The position numbers and the translations under genes were made by a program. Below, piece by piece: positions 18,756 through 26,305 of a DNA stretch of 64,000 nucleotides. The first letter of the stretch is position 1; each line of letters opens with the position of its first letter. Origin of the DNA: VYFG01 sp965248685 (lineage in GTDB: Bacteria; Pseudomonadota; Gammaproteobacteria; Arenicellales; Poriferihabitantaceae); NCBI GenBank assembly GCA_965248685.1, contig CBDFKC010000003.1, positions 2,976,001-3,040,000 of the forward strand. Reading direction: 5' to 3'. Below the pieces are notes generated by a model, which saw only the letters and a program-made list of their open reading frames with translations, was not told the origin of the DNA and searched no databases.

Positions 18756-20285
18756 TCATAAACCCTCTTCTGCTATTTTTAACGTTTCCAGATCTGCTCG
18801 AAACGCTTTCAACTCCCTCACAACCTTATCTTTATCAGTTTCAGCGCCACCATGTATACGGATGCGGCTGCGATCGGCCCGGGTTCGAAGGCTCGGTTTT
18901 CGGCTGCCGTCAAATCTCTTTTTAGTCCAATCGTTACCAAAACGAAAATAGCAATCATTGTGCCGACAACCCGTAACCATAACCCCATCAGCTCCTTTTT
19001 TTAATGCGTATTCAACCAGGGTCGGCGGCAGCATACCACTGCATATCAGACGAATACCTTTTGTTTCGCTACTATCGAGTTGACTTGCATTCAAGCCATG
19101 GTCGCAATAGTAAATGAGAATCTTGACCTTGTCTGTCATATCGGCGATGGCTGCATTTGTCGCCGCTCGTAATTGATCAACGGTCAATTGCGGCATGTCA
19201 ATACCGCTTTTAAGCTCAATCCTGGCCGATCTGAAAGGATTAGACGCTGGACACGATCCGGCACAAATACCACATGCACCACATAGTGCAGGATTGACAA
19301 TGACCTCGTGCTCGAATTTTGCGCCGTCAGTTCGTTGCTGCATCGAAATTGCATCAAATGGGCAGTCGTCGAAGCACAACCCACAGCCATTACAATTATC
19401 AAGATCAACAACAGCCTTATGACCATCTTTCTTAGGAAGTATCCACGGCACTATCATCAACAACATGGTGATACCGAGGGTCAGCATCCATGTCTTATCC
19501 GCGCTCCAGTGATCTAGTAATGGATAAGCATTCAGGTAAAACCAGTCGAGGTTAAGCTCTCGCGGCATCACCGCCAGATCAGCTGGAGCATGGCTGATCG
19601 CTGGCTTAACGATTGACAAAGCGAATAGGGCGATAAAGGTTCCCACCGCAAGCCCCCGGGGTGGGCTGATTTCCACATTGGATAATCGCTTAACATGAAT
19701 CCAGAGCATAATGACCAATAACAGGGGCTGGCCCAATAAGTGCAGAAATTCGATAAGGATGAAAAATCGATCTGTCATTTCCCCGGCAACAAAGTTGCGT
19801 GTCATGGCACCTGAGAATATGGGAAATGCATCCATCAAGCGCGCTGACCCTATCGCAATATACTGGGCTAGTTCATCCCAAACCAACCAGTATCCGGTGA
19901 TTCCAATAGTAATAATCATCCATAAATTGGGCACGCCCGTAACCCAGGAAAACCAGCGAAATCCTCGGTAACGGCCCGAAGCAAATTCCTTGAATATGTG
20001 CAACAAAACGGTGATAACGACTGCATCCGAAGCATATCGATGCAGGCTGCGCATAATGCCTGCCGCATACCATTGGTTATGGGTTATATATTCAACAGAC
20101 GCATGGGCCCCATCCAGGCTGCCGTGAAATGGAATAAAAAGATAAATACCGCTGACGAGTATCACCCAGAACAGGAAAAAGGATAACGTTCCAAGGTGAT
20201 ACAGCGGATTCCAGGCCGTTCCGAAGGAAATATTGAACCAGGATTCCAGGGCCAGGTAAAACTTTTTGAGAAGATTGACCCGCAT
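18756..20285 (-). CDS. Cytochrome b / two [4Fe-4S] ferredoxin / MvhD-like fusion protein
   Basis: 509 residues with three modules. Residues 1-230 are a cytochrome b6-type domain whose heme ligands His82 and His96 (SLHRYASD, LLHIFKE) pair with His182 and His197 (FLHLLGQ, LWIHVKR). Further helices reach about 285. Residues 298-346 hold two 4Fe-4S motifs (CNGCGLCFDDCP and CGACGICAGSCP). Residues 385-470 resemble MvhD/FrhD, the iron-sulfur subunit of methyl-viologen hydrogenase (YYCDHGLNASQL, RLICSGMLPP, VTGCRHNDCYFRFGN). It could pass electrons between a quinol/heme b site and a soluble donor. It lies in the leftward oxidase operon between the SCO gene and the 170-residue protein gene, 116 bases after the SCO stop. 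The function is inferred. Confidence 0.8.
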   Translation of the reverse strand: MRVNLLKKFYLALESWFNISFGTAWNPLYHLGTLSFFLFWVILVSGIYLFIPFHGSLDGAHASVEYITHNQWYAAGIMRSLHRYASDAVVITVLLHIFKEFASGRYRGFRWFSWVTGVPNLWMIITIGITGYWLVWDELAQYIAIGSARLMDAFPIFSGAMTRNFVAGEMTDRFFILIEFLHLLGQPLLLVIMLWIHVKRLSNVEISPPRGLAVGTFIALFALSIVKPAISHAPADLAVMPRELNLDWFYLNAYPLLDHWSADKTWMLTLGITMLLMIVPWILPKKDGHKAVVDLDNCNGCGLCFDDCPFDAISMQQRTDGAKFEHEVIVNPALCGACGICAGSCPASNPFRSARIELKSGIDMPQLTVDQLRAATNAAIADMTDKVKILIYYCDHGLNASQLDSSETKGIRLICSGMLPPTLVEYALKKGADGVMVTGCRHNDCYFRFGNDWTKKRFDGSRKPSLRTRADRSRIRIHGGAETDKDKVVRELKAFRADLETLKIAEEGL

Positions 20286-20401
20286 TACACCACGCCTCCG
20301 GATTCTGCACTGCTTAAACCTTCGCTAGGAATAACGATCCATTTGATAAGATTTATCTCAGACAGTTGAGCGGGCACATTCCTAGGTTTTTTTATTAGTT
20401 T

Positions 20402-21241
20402 TTAGGTGGGTTTCTGGCTTTTGCGAAATTCAAAAACTACGAAAAACAGGGTATAAAGAATAATCGAAGCACCAATCAACATTCCTATAAACAAAGAGTA
20501 ATCAAAAAAATAGCCATCTCGAATAGGGTCATAAGTTGTACAAAAAAGCTTAACCTTATTGGCAATATCGGACAAAAATGTTTGCTTAGGCGCAGATCGC
20601 CCGATTACCAGGTCTATCAATGGATCGACCAACAGCGGCGTTTCGAAGGTTTGTCCGTATACTTGTCGGTAAACCTTGCCATCTGAATTCAGGATTGTCG
20701 CCTGGATGACGTGATCGAATCCATTTGACGAGGGGTAGTAGACAAAACCAATATCTTTGGACAACGCATCAACATCTGATTGGTTCATGCTTAACAGATT
20801 CCAACCCTTATTATCGACCCCCTGTTCCCGACCATAGTTTCTCATCACATCGGGAGTATCGAATCGAGTATCAAACCCGATTACCGCCACAGAAAAGCTG
20901 TCCTTTCCCAACGTTTCATGGGCCTTGTCGACCATTTTGGACAAATGTTGAATAGTAATCGGACATATGTGGTAGCAGCTGGTGTAAATCATGCTTATTA
21001 CCAGGGGCTTGCCGCGGAAATCATTCAATGAAACTTTTTCACCTGAGGAATTCGTGAAAATATAGTTACCGACCTGATTGTCAATCGCGCCCTGACTAAT
21101 TTTAAGTGCTCGATCATCGTTGTATTGCACTGTCGAGCCCGTTTCAATGACATGTTCAGCCTTGGAATGAGTCGCCGCATTGATTTGAGTGAAGGGACTC
21201 AGACACATCATCAAGCCAAAAAGCTGGTGAAAAATCTTCAT
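20402..21241 (-). CDS. SCO1/SenC copper-chaperone-like protein
   Basis: About 279 residues from ATG 21241, chosen because a signal peptide follows directly (FGLMMCLSPFTQINA) and the longer upstream frame overlaps ctaB. The thioredoxin-like SCO fold has the copper pair in YTSCYHICP (Cys89, Cys93) and the distal His in NGFDHVIQA. PLVISMIYTSC and SVAVIGFDTRFDTPD are typical. A C-terminal transmembrane helix (SLFIGMLIGASIILYTLFFVV) is unusual, because SCO proteins are normally N-terminally anchored. Its likely job is CuA-site assembly of the subunit II encoded upstream in the same operon. Confidence 0.88.
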   Translation of the reverse strand: MKIFHQLFGLMMCLSPFTQINAATHSKAEHVIETGSTVQYNDDRALKISQGAIDNQVGNYIFTNSSGEKVSLNDFRGKPLVISMIYTSCYHICPITIQHLSKMVDKAHETLGKDSFSVAVIGFDTRFDTPDVMRNYGREQGVDNKGWNLLSMNQSDVDALSKDIGFVYYPSSNGFDHVIQATILNSDGKVYRQVYGQTFETPLLVDPLIDLVIGRSAPKQTFLSDIANKVKLFCTTYDPIRDGYFFDYSLFIGMLIGASIILYTLFFVVFEFRKSQKPT

Positions 21242-21266
21242 AGCAAGGTTAATTTCAATTTGATTT

Positions 21267-22178
21267 TTATCCGAGTAAAAAGACGTCGAGAACAGCGCCA
21301 AAAATGAGCGAAATGAGTTGTACCAGAGAGGCAAAGAAACTTTTCATTGCAATCGTCGGCGACGGGTTTTCTATCATCAGGGCATTTCGGTAGATAAAGT
21401 AACCACCCCCAGCTACCGCTGCAGTCAGATATATCCAACTCATACCGTAGAAAAACGGTAGCACCGAGATAGCTACCAAAACCAGGGTGTTAAGCATCAC
21501 CACCTTGGCTGTACGCTTTTCACCAATGACCACCGGCAACATGGGCACGCCCGATTTCGCATAGTCTCGATGCTTGGCAATGGCCAGACTCCAGAAGTGC
21601 GAGGGGGTCCAGAAAAACAGCACTAGTGCCAATAAAATAGGAATCGGGCTCATAATCGGGTCCACAGCAGCGGCACCCGCAAGCACGGCGAAACTCCCAG
21701 ACGCCCCACCAATTACAATATTCATCCAGGTTCGTCGTTTTAACCAAACTGTGTAGACAATGGCGTAGAAGAACGCACCAAGAAAAATGTATAGTGCAGC
21801 AACGCCATTCAATGCCAGCGCGGCAGTGCCTACACCTGCAACTAGAAGAAAGACAATAAATACCAGCCACAGAGGACCTTTACGGAATCGACCGGTTACG
21901 AATGGTCGGCTCTGCGTGCGCGCCATCTGGCTGTCCAGATCTACTTCATAGTAATGATTAAACGCCCCGGCACTGCCGGCTGAAGCCAGTATCGCGAAGG
22001 ACAGTGCCAATATCTCAACACTGTTTAACGATTCTCCTGGGGTAACAGCCACAGCGGCAAGCGCGGTAAGCATCATGATGATGCCTATTCGAAGCTTCAA
22101 TAGACTAGACATCTGCTGGAACATTTCGCGCGCCACTTCAGACGCCTTGGGTTTCGTGAAATATAAGGCGCTCCGCAT
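21267..22178 (-). CDS. ctaB: Protoheme IX farnesyltransferase (heme O synthase)
   Basis: 303-residue UbiA-family prenyltransferase that converts heme B to heme O in the inner membrane. The first Asp-rich motif is NHYYEVDLDSQMARTQSRP, the second is KHRDYAKSGVPMLP, and FFWTPSHFWSLAIAKHRDY is the family signature. About nine hydrophobic helices are present and length is normal. It lies 12 bases downstream of the subunit I gene, so the enzyme encoded here probably uses heme O, or heme A if a heme A synthase exists elsewhere; none is in this island. Also called cyoE in quinol oxidase operons. Confidence 0.93.
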   Translation of the reverse strand: MRSALYFTKPKASEVAREMFQQMSSLLKLRIGIIMMLTALAAVAVTPGESLNSVEILALSFAILASAGSAGAFNHYYEVDLDSQMARTQSRPFVTGRFRKGPLWLVFIVFLLVAGVGTAALALNGVAALYIFLGAFFYAIVYTVWLKRRTWMNIVIGGASGSFAVLAGAAAVDPIMSPIPILLALVLFFWTPSHFWSLAIAKHRDYAKSGVPMLPVVIGEKRTAKVVMLNTLVLVAISVLPFFYGMSWIYLTAAVAGGGYFIYRNALMIENPSPTIAMKSFFASLVQLISLIFGAVLDVFLLG

Positions 22179-22190
22179 CGTTACAATTCC

Positions 22191-23924
22191 TTAACTGAGT
22201 GGCCAAACAGATGCCAGGTAATCCCAGTTGATAAAATAGTAAATAACGAACGCAATCAGCAGCGCCATCGCCAGGATGAATGTCCCTGGAGCTTCAAATC
22301 CACCAGACCCATGTTCCTCAACAGTCAATTTCGGTGCCATTGCTAACTGCTCAGGTTGGTCGATATTGTAGGTTGATGGGGCCAATGGCGCACCAAAGCT
22401 CTGGAATAATCCGGCAGAGGCCTCCAGTTTCTTGCCGAATAACAGCGAGCCTACAGTAACGACCAGGTACATCATGCCACCAAGGACAGCCAATACACCG
22501 CCAACTCCGGCTACGGCCATCATCAGGTAAGCCGTGCCTGGGTACTCGAAGCTGAGCGCTGCGCCAGTAAAATCCATATCCCAGTGGCGGCGTGAAACTC
22601 CCAGAGTGCCCGCGCCCAGCATAAACAAGATCATCAATGTCATCCCTGCGGCAAATACATAGGGCTGGAGCTTTGCAATTCCGGGAAGGAACAGGGCGCG
22701 CCTGAACAACACCGGTATCAGCAAGTAGGTTAATGCCATAAATGTCAACGTTGTGCCGACGGCAACTGTTGCGTGGAAATGCGCGGGAACATAAATCGTA
22801 TTGTGGATAATCAGGTTGATCTGTTCGGTTCCCATAACCACCCCGGTAATACCACCTATAAAACCAAAAATAACGAGAGACAGGAAGAAACCTGAAAACA
22901 CCGGATTTTCCCAGGGTGCTTTTCGTAGCCATTCAAACATTCCCTTGGTCAGACCTTTCGCACGCTGGGCTACCTCCATTGATCCCGGGACAGTCAAACC
23001 ATGCACCATACTGGCCAGCACTGCCAGATACATCGCATAGCTGGTGTTGAATATTTTCCACTCTGAGCTTATGCCTGGGTCAACCAGGATGTGGTGTGCG
23101 CTGGCCAGCTGCAGGAAGAAAATGTACAGCAGGAAAGCCGAGCGACTCACCTTCTCCGACATCGGTCGTGCACCGAACAATATGCCGACAATCAGATACC
23201 AGATGGATACGTGAGCGGCGACATTAATCTGCTGGGAAGAATGCCCCATAGCCCACCATATCAGGCGATACATTTCTGCATCGATGTGGTTAATGTAGCC
23301 TATAGACCAAAGATAAGTGGGAATTAGGATAATTGCCCCTGATGCAATGGTGAAGACTGCAATAATACAGGCCGTTAGTGCACCGAATGTAACCAATGGC
23401 ACAGAACCCTGATAGGTTTTATCTTCCTTGGCAATAACAAGGGTACCGAGGAAAACGAAACATCCGATTAACGCACCCACTGCGAACAATATGAGACCCA
23501 GGTAAAAATGAGGTGCCGCCTGCATGGGTGCATAGGAGGTCATCATCACGCTTGAGCCACCTTGGTATACCGCCACGTTGTTCATCACCGCACCAACAAT
23601 CATCAAGGCGAATCCTGCCCAAGCCCATCTTGGCGCAGCCAGTCGTGTACGCAGTAACGTTGACGAAGCAAAGTACAGCACCGCAATTTCGAAAAAAATT
23701 ATCCAAAAGATCAGCGCATTTATACCGTGCCCTGTCAGCGCCTGGTAAAACACATGGGCCGGAAGCAGATGCACTTCCTGCCATCGGGTGAGAATTACGC
23801 CGAGCGCCAATATTCCTGCAACCAATAGTGAAACAGCCGCTGCGACAGCATTGGCTTTCATCAAACTCTCAGCTGACTTGTCAAAAAAGAACCCGGAGTC
23901 CGGACAAACTCTAAATTTTGACAT
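22191..23924 (-). CDS. Heme-copper oxidoreductase subunit I lacking the GHxxxY tyrosine
   Basis: 577 residues, 12 or more transmembrane helices. Ligands: low-spin heme His66 (LTGHGINAL) with one of the HxH pair His382/His384 (PAHFHATVAVG); CuB His228 (AMGHSSQQIN) and His277/His278 (SAHHILVDPG). In oxygen reductases of families A and B the fourth residue after the first CuB His is the cross-linked Tyr (GHxxxY). Here it is Gln232. Loss of that Tyr is a feature of NO reductases within the superfamily, so this may be a B-like NO reductase rather than an oxidase. A cbb3-type, with Tyr in another helix, is the other option. GGAG precedes ATG 23924 and subunit II lies 1 base upstream. Confidence 0.85.
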   Translation of the reverse strand: MSKFRVCPDSGFFFDKSAESLMKANAVAAAVSLLVAGILALGVILTRWQEVHLLPAHVFYQALTGHGINALIFWIIFFEIAVLYFASSTLLRTRLAAPRWAWAGFALMIVGAVMNNVAVYQGGSSVMMTSYAPMQAAPHFYLGLILFAVGALIGCFVFLGTLVIAKEDKTYQGSVPLVTFGALTACIIAVFTIASGAIILIPTYLWSIGYINHIDAEMYRLIWWAMGHSSQQINVAAHVSIWYLIVGILFGARPMSEKVSRSAFLLYIFFLQLASAHHILVDPGISSEWKIFNTSYAMYLAVLASMVHGLTVPGSMEVAQRAKGLTKGMFEWLRKAPWENPVFSGFFLSLVIFGFIGGITGVVMGTEQINLIIHNTIYVPAHFHATVAVGTTLTFMALTYLLIPVLFRRALFLPGIAKLQPYVFAAGMTLMILFMLGAGTLGVSRRHWDMDFTGAALSFEYPGTAYLMMAVAGVGGVLAVLGGMMYLVVTVGSLLFGKKLEASAGLFQSFGAPLAPSTYNIDQPEQLAMAPKLTVEEHGSGGFEAPGTFILAMALLIAFVIYYFINWDYLASVWPLS

Positions 23925-23925
23925 A

Positions 23926-24465
23926 CTAATTCTCCTTCACGTAGATTTTACCGAGCATGGTGTGGTGACCAATGCCACAGTACTCATTGCAAATAACGGC
24001 AAAGTCACCAAGTTGGTCTGGCGTAATGGTTAGCACCATTTCATAGCCTGGAATAATTTGCAGATTTATATTCACCGGTTGCAAAGAAAAACCATGATTC
24101 CAGTCCAACGATGAAAGGTGCAAACGATATGATTTGTCCTTTTCCAGTTCCAGTATGGGATACCATTGCCATAACCTGCCCAGCATATATACATCGCTGC
24201 CTTCTGGTGGGCGAACTATTGGAATACCAGCCTCTTCACCAATTTTGTATTGCTCAACTATATTATTGACCTTGGCCTGAAACTGCTCTGGTGTCGTTTG
24301 GTATGCTTCATTGGAGAGATTCTGTTTACCGTACAGGTGCCAGTAGGGCATCATAAAGAACATGATGAGACACCAGATCAATGCTATTCCAATCCAGATT
24401 AGCTCTTGCTTTCCAACGGGAGTTTTCCACCAGATACGTTCCGAGGGGGGTAAAAATGTAGTCAT
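23926..24465 (-). CDS. Heme-copper oxidoreductase subunit II with intact CuA site
   Basis: 179 residues. One N-terminal transmembrane helix (LIWIGIALIWCLIMFFMM) anchors a periplasmic cupredoxin domain. All CuA ligands are visible: His124 (LDWNHGF) and CNEYCGIGHHTM (Cys159, Glu161 carbonyl, Cys163, His167, Met170). The aromatic electron-entry patch is RLWQWYP. It therefore accepts electrons from a c-type cytochrome or similar donor. A single TM helix fits family B more than A. AAGGAG lies upstream of ATG 24465. It is translated from the same leftward operon as subunit I. Confidence 0.9.
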   Translation of the reverse strand: MTTFLPPSERIWWKTPVGKQELIWIGIALIWCLIMFFMMPYWHLYGKQNLSNEAYQTTPEQFQAKVNNIVEQYKIGEEAGIPIVRPPEGSDVYMLGRLWQWYPILELEKDKSYRLHLSSLDWNHGFSLQPVNINLQIIPGYEMVLTITPDQLGDFAVICNEYCGIGHHTMLGKIYVKEN

Positions 24466-24480
24466 CTGTATTCTCCTTAT

Positions 24481-24642
24481 TTATTTAGCTACAGGAATTG
24501 TGGCGATCTCCATCACTCCCCACAGAATATAAAAAACTGTTGGCATAACAACGCCTATAAACAACAGAAGGAATGGGTTATCAAGTAACCGTTGAAAAAA
24601 AGGGATGTGCTCCGACTTTGGTACTTTATCTTCTTCTGACAT
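24481..24642 (-). CDS. 53-residue membrane protein, first gene of the oxidase operon
   Basis: A short gene running from ATG 24642 to TAA 24481. The protein starts MSEEDKVPKSEHIPFFQRLL, then has one hydrophobic helix (FLLLFIGVVMPTVFYILWGVM) and ends IATIPVAK. GAGAGG sits about 7 bases before the ATG, and subunit II follows after 15 bases with its own AAGGAG. Small single-helix subunits of this kind often accompany family B oxidases. It is probably a structural or assembly subunit. Confidence 0.75.
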   Translation of the reverse strand: MSEEDKVPKSEHIPFFQRLLDNPFLLLFIGVVMPTVFYILWGVMEIATIPVAK

Positions 24643-24800
24643 GACACGCCTCTCTAGGAATGTTGAAAGATGTTAGCGGTTACTGATTAAGCAAACCTTC
24701 ACTTTCCTCAAATCAATTCTTGAGAGGAATGAATTGCTCTAATCGACGATCAGACGACATATTTATACAGATAGGGTATTTTGCTTTGTCAGAAATTATC

Positions 24801-24814
24801 TTGATCCAGATCAA
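24801..24814. promoter_or_regulatory. Perfect FNR/DNR-family binding box
   Basis: TTGATCCAGATCAA is an exact match to TTGAT-N4-ATCAA, the symmetric site of FNR, ANR and the NO sensors DNR/NnrR. It lies 159 bases before the start of the leftward oxidase operon and 109 bases before the hemerythrin ATG (24923), between the two divergent units. Low-oxygen or NO control of one or both is likely. Confidence 0.8.
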
Positions 24815-24922
24815 TTTAAGCAAATAACCCGTTCGTTATTGTCCGTACTCAATGCAAATCGATCAAAATACAACTCGACTTTTCTTCATCCGGTTTTTCT
24901 TCACCCTTGGAGTAACCGAGTA

Positions 24923-25339
24923 ATGGCGCTGGTCAAATGGAGAGAAGAATTCTGTACCGGAATTGCGGGGGTTGACTATGAGCACGAGCAGCTCATCGGC
25001 CAGATCAACAATGTTTACGCACTAATCGATGACAAAGGTGACAGGGATCAAATTGTTGATTGCCTTGGTGATATCTACGGCAATATCTCAGCTCATTTTG
25101 CGCTTGAGGAGAGAGTCATGGTAAAGAACAACTACGATCAGTTCGAAGCTCACGCCCAGGACCACGAGCGATTATTGGACAATATTCAAGCTATATCTGA
25201 CGAATACGAATACACCGAAAGTTTGAATGAGCAGGTATTCAAACAAAAATTAAACGACTGGTTTCAGACGCACTTTAAAACCCATGATGCGCGTTTACAT
25301 AGTCTGGTGAAGTTAGCAGATCACCACCATAGCCGATGA
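24923..25339 (+). CDS. Bacteriohemerythrin
   Basis: 138 residues, single-domain O2/NO-binding diiron protein of the cytoplasm. All seven ligands are in register: His21 (DYEHEQL), His58 and Glu62 (AHFALEERVM), His77 and His81 (HAQDHERLL), His117 and Asp122 (HFKTHDARL). A longer frame from TTG 24839 would add 28 residues without homology, so ATG 24923, with GGAG about 10 bases upstream, is preferred. It is divergent from the oxidase operon and shares its FNR-type box, fitting oxygen supply to, or NO handling with, the membrane enzyme. Confidence 0.9.
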   Translation: MALVKWREEFCTGIAGVDYEHEQLIGQINNVYALIDDKGDRDQIVDCLGDIYGNISAHFALEERVMVKNNYDQFEAHAQDHERLLDNIQAISDEYEYTESLNEQVFKQKLNDWFQTHFKTHDARLHSLVKLADHHHSR

Positions 25340-25387
25340 ATCAGTTGAAATAATTCGTGAGTAAGTTTATTACTATCATTTATAACT

Positions 25388-25912
25388 ATGCACATAAATA
25401 AAAAGAATATTGAACGACTCTGCCTGCAAAAACTATGTCTTGCAACGGTAATAGCGATCTCAATTGTACTGTCAGGGAATACCCTTTCCCAGGACACGGC
25501 TGCTGCTTCTGACATCTTCGCCGGCCACTACGCCAGAGAAGGTAATAATGACAATCCATCACTCACATTTGATCACAACATTTACATAAAACTGTTTAAA
25601 GAACAGTGGATTGTTACTCTGTACATACCCCTCCCATACGGAACCAACGTGCCCGCGGACATTGTTGCAAAAGTTCTGGAGCAAGTAAAAAGCCAGACAA
25701 CAACAAGTGCATATATCCGGGGAAAGTTCGGTTATTTAAGTGAACCGGCTACCGCTCAAGTGGAAAGGTATGGCTATCTTGAAGATCGAATTGTATTTGA
25801 ATGCGGTTCGCTGGCGCCATGCACCATCAAGACAGGGGGCGGATTTCTGGAATTGATAAAGCCGGGTATGCTCAACGAACATATCGTCAGGTACACTCAA
25901 ATTGTGGAGTAG
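25388..25912 (+). CDS. Exported protein of unknown function
   Basis: 174 residues with a signal peptide (KLCLATVIAISIVLSG, cleavage near TLSQDTAAA). The mature part contains FDHNIYIKLFKEQWIVTLYIP, split by GT-rich turns, and a Cys pair in FECGSLAPCTIKTGG. I do not recognise the family. The layout vaguely recalls invasion-associated locus B proteins (a secreted beta-rich domain with a CxxxxxC pair) but the match is too weak to name. It follows the hemerythrin gene by 48 bases on the same strand and may be co-transcribed. Confidence 0.65.
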   Translation: MHINKKNIERLCLQKLCLATVIAISIVLSGNTLSQDTAAASDIFAGHYAREGNNDNPSLTFDHNIYIKLFKEQWIVTLYIPLPYGTNVPADIVAKVLEQVKSQTTTSAYIRGKFGYLSEPATAQVERYGYLEDRIVFECGSLAPCTIKTGGGFLELIKPGMLNEHIVRYTQIVE

Positions 25913-25923
25913 TTTGCAGCAGC

Positions 25924-26121
25924 TCAATGACGTTTCGATCCAGACTTGTTCCATTGTTTATAAGCCCAGATAAGGTAGGCTGCTACCAATACGATATTGA
26001 TGATTATTCCCACCGCAAAAAATTCTACAGAAGGCCCACTCGACTCGGCCTCAGGAGTGGATTGTTCCAGATGAGTATCTGAGGAGCTGCCAGAGGACAA
26101 AGTCTGTTTTGTATTCATCAC
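25924..26121 (-). CDS. Small single-helix membrane protein
   Basis: 65 residues. A Ser/Glu-rich N-terminal half is followed by one transmembrane helix (FFAVGIIINIVLVAAYLIWAY) and a basic tail (KQWNKSGSKRH), as expected for an N-out, C-in anchor. AAGGG precedes the tandem ATGs at 26121/26118. It ends 11 bases from the stop of the convergent exported-protein gene and is divergent from the second heme-copper-like gene. It is probably an accessory subunit, but no family is recognised. Confidence 0.6.
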   Translation of the reverse strand: MMNTKQTLSSGSSSDTHLEQSTPEAESSGPSVEFFAVGIIINIVLVAAYLIWAYKQWNKSGSKRH

Positions 26122-26305
26122 AATGCCCTTAACCTTATGGACTTTGAATGTTTAAGTAAACACTTCTTTATTTCCATCAAAAACTACGACATTATTCCTT
26201 ACGGACGGAGCGAGTTATCGCAGCACTGGGATTTCCGTAAATATATTGAACCAATATGCAGGGTTTAAATTTTCCAACTCCTTCTCCTGGAAGCTACCAT
26301 TAGGT
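26122..26305. promoter_or_regulatory. Divergent intergenic region
   Basis: Between the small membrane-protein gene (-) and the second heme-copper-like gene (+). No second TTGAT-N4-ATCAA box is present. Promoters are expected but not resolved. Confidence 0.35.

Noticed and set aside
20286..20401. An FNR-like half site (TTGATAAGATTTATC) before the cytochrome b fusion gene.
   Set aside because: The second half deviates too far from ATCAA to call a box.
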